Of a DNA stretch of 5,693 nt, positions 5,245-5,693 are shown piece by piece. The notes under the pieces are model-generated. The model was not told where the DNA came from. It did not search any database and was given only the letters and a program-made list of their open reading frames with translations. The stretch lies in NCBI GenBank assembly GCA_026983895.1, contig JALSTF010000007.1, positions 1 to 5,693 of the forward strand, given 5' to 3'. Each line of letters starts with the position of its first letter. Within the stretch, counting starts at the first letter, position 1. Both the position numbers and the translations under genes were made by a program. The stretch is from Sulfurovum sp. Its GTDB lineage: Bacteria > Campylobacterota > Campylobacteria > Campylobacterales > Sulfurovaceae.

Positions 5245-5693
5245 CGATCATCTCCACGAATCTGTCACTGTCGTTCATGCACGAAGCCACGATATAGTCC
5301 TCATACTTCAGCTTCTTCGCGATCTCCCGGTGCTCAATATCCAGTTCAAATACCGTCTCGGAATTATCGATCGTAAATGCCAAAGGGTAGATCAGCACTT
5401 TTCTGTGGGTAGGATTGCGCAGCACATCGGCAAGGTTGGGTTCCAGCCAGGCTGATGATCCTACCTTCGACTGGTAGACCAGTTTAATCTCGTGAAATTC
5501 CACCCCTTTGCAGGCAAGCAGTGTTTTGATGGCCGAAGCATTCCCTTCGACCTGGTTCTGATAGGGGTCTCCTGCTTTGATAATGCTCATCGGCAAACCG
5601 TGTGCCGAGAGCAGAAGATCATATTCCCTGGTCTCTTTTCCCGCTGCGGCTTCAAGTATCTTCTCACAGCAGGCTTCGACATAGGCCGTATCA
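5216..5693 (-). CDS. hemH: Ferrochelatase, C-terminal part (5' end cut by window edge)
   Basis: The last 158 residues are present; the reading frame is open to the window edge, so the N-terminal half lies outside. Ferrochelatase inserts ferrous iron into the porphyrin ring in the last step of haem synthesis. Visible family motifs are LLLSAHGLPMSIIKAGDPYQ (residues 26-45 of the fragment), with the metal-binding active-site His in SAHGLP. YQSKVGSSAWLEP follows at 73-85, then FTIDNSETVFELDIEHRE (105-122), which holds the conserved active-site Glu region. A TTG at 5596 encodes the Leu of HGLP and is not the start. The final 29 bases overlap the VanZ-like gene. Haem is needed for the cytochrome b partner of membrane hydrogenases, but this housekeeping gene is probably next to the hydrogenase cluster by chance. 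Confidence 0.93.
   Translation of the reverse strand, partial: DTAYVEACCEKILEAAAGKETREYDLLLSAHGLPMSIIKAGDPYQNQVEGNASAIKTLLACKGVEFHEIKLVYQSKVGSSAWLEPNLADVLRNPTHRKVLIYPLAFTIDNSETVFELDIEHREIAKKLKYEDYIVASCMNDSDRFVEMIVDKVSTAMG
5252..5255 (-). promoter_or_regulatory. Ribosome binding site deciding the TTG start of the VanZ-like gene
   Basis: GGAG on the minus strand lies seven bases before TTG at 5244 and within the hemH coding sequence. An in-frame stop (TGA) lies between it and the TTG, so no earlier start is possible. This makes TTG the only reasonable start. Confidence 0.65.

Noticed and set aside
5216..5596. A short complete gene starting at TTG 5596
   Set aside because: The TTG is the Leu of the ferrochelatase SAHGLP motif, and the frame continues upstream with matching family sequence to the window edge, so the gene is truncated rather than short.

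Overview
All genes in this window lie on the minus strand, so transcription runs from high to low coordinates. Moderate GC, very tight gene packing and a HydA that resembles the Wolinella/Campylobacterota uptake hydrogenases point to a hydrogen-oxidising member of the Campylobacterota, most like Sulfurovum or Sulfurimonas. This is inferred from protein character; no search was run.

Layout in transcriptional order. (1) 5693-5216: the 3' part of hemH (ferrochelatase), cut by the window edge. (2) 5244-4876: a small VanZ-like membrane protein with a TTG start. (3) 4889-4332: a YigZ/IMPACT-family protein. These three overlap one another by 14 to 29 bases and look like one housekeeping unit. (4) 4263-3670: a TetR-family regulator. 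(5) 3667-2765 and 2768-1467: small and large subunits of a cytoplasmic, group 2/HupUV-like [NiFe] hydrogenase. The small subunit has no Tat signal, and the large subunit stops exactly where a normal enzyme would be cleaved. (6) 1333-1466: a 134-base gap with two copies of a TGAAT-N4-ATTCA palindrome around a plausible promoter. (7) 1332-94: hydA, the small subunit of a Tat-exported, membrane-anchored uptake hydrogenase. (8) 94-1: the first 31 codons of the next gene, probably the hydrogenase large subunit, cut by the window edge.

The proposed system is a hydrogen-responsive switch. A hydrogenase-like sensor pair is encoded two bases after a TetR-type repressor, and palindromes of the kind TetR proteins bind sit in front of the structural hydrogenase operon. 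No HupT/HoxJ-type histidine kinase is visible, although that kinase is the classical partner of HupUV/HoxBC sensors. A one-mismatch version of the palindrome also lies upstream of the tetR gene, which suggests autoregulation.

A second unusual feature is that both small subunits, one exported and one cytoplasmic, have Asn in place of the second Cys of the C-x2-C motif that normally binds the proximal [4Fe-4S] cluster. All other cluster ligands are intact in both. The sensor large subunit ends in CTAQ, with Gln where the final motif His is expected.

No tRNA, rRNA, CRISPR array, insertion sequence or strong intrinsic terminator was seen. No gene-free stretch exceeds 134 bases.
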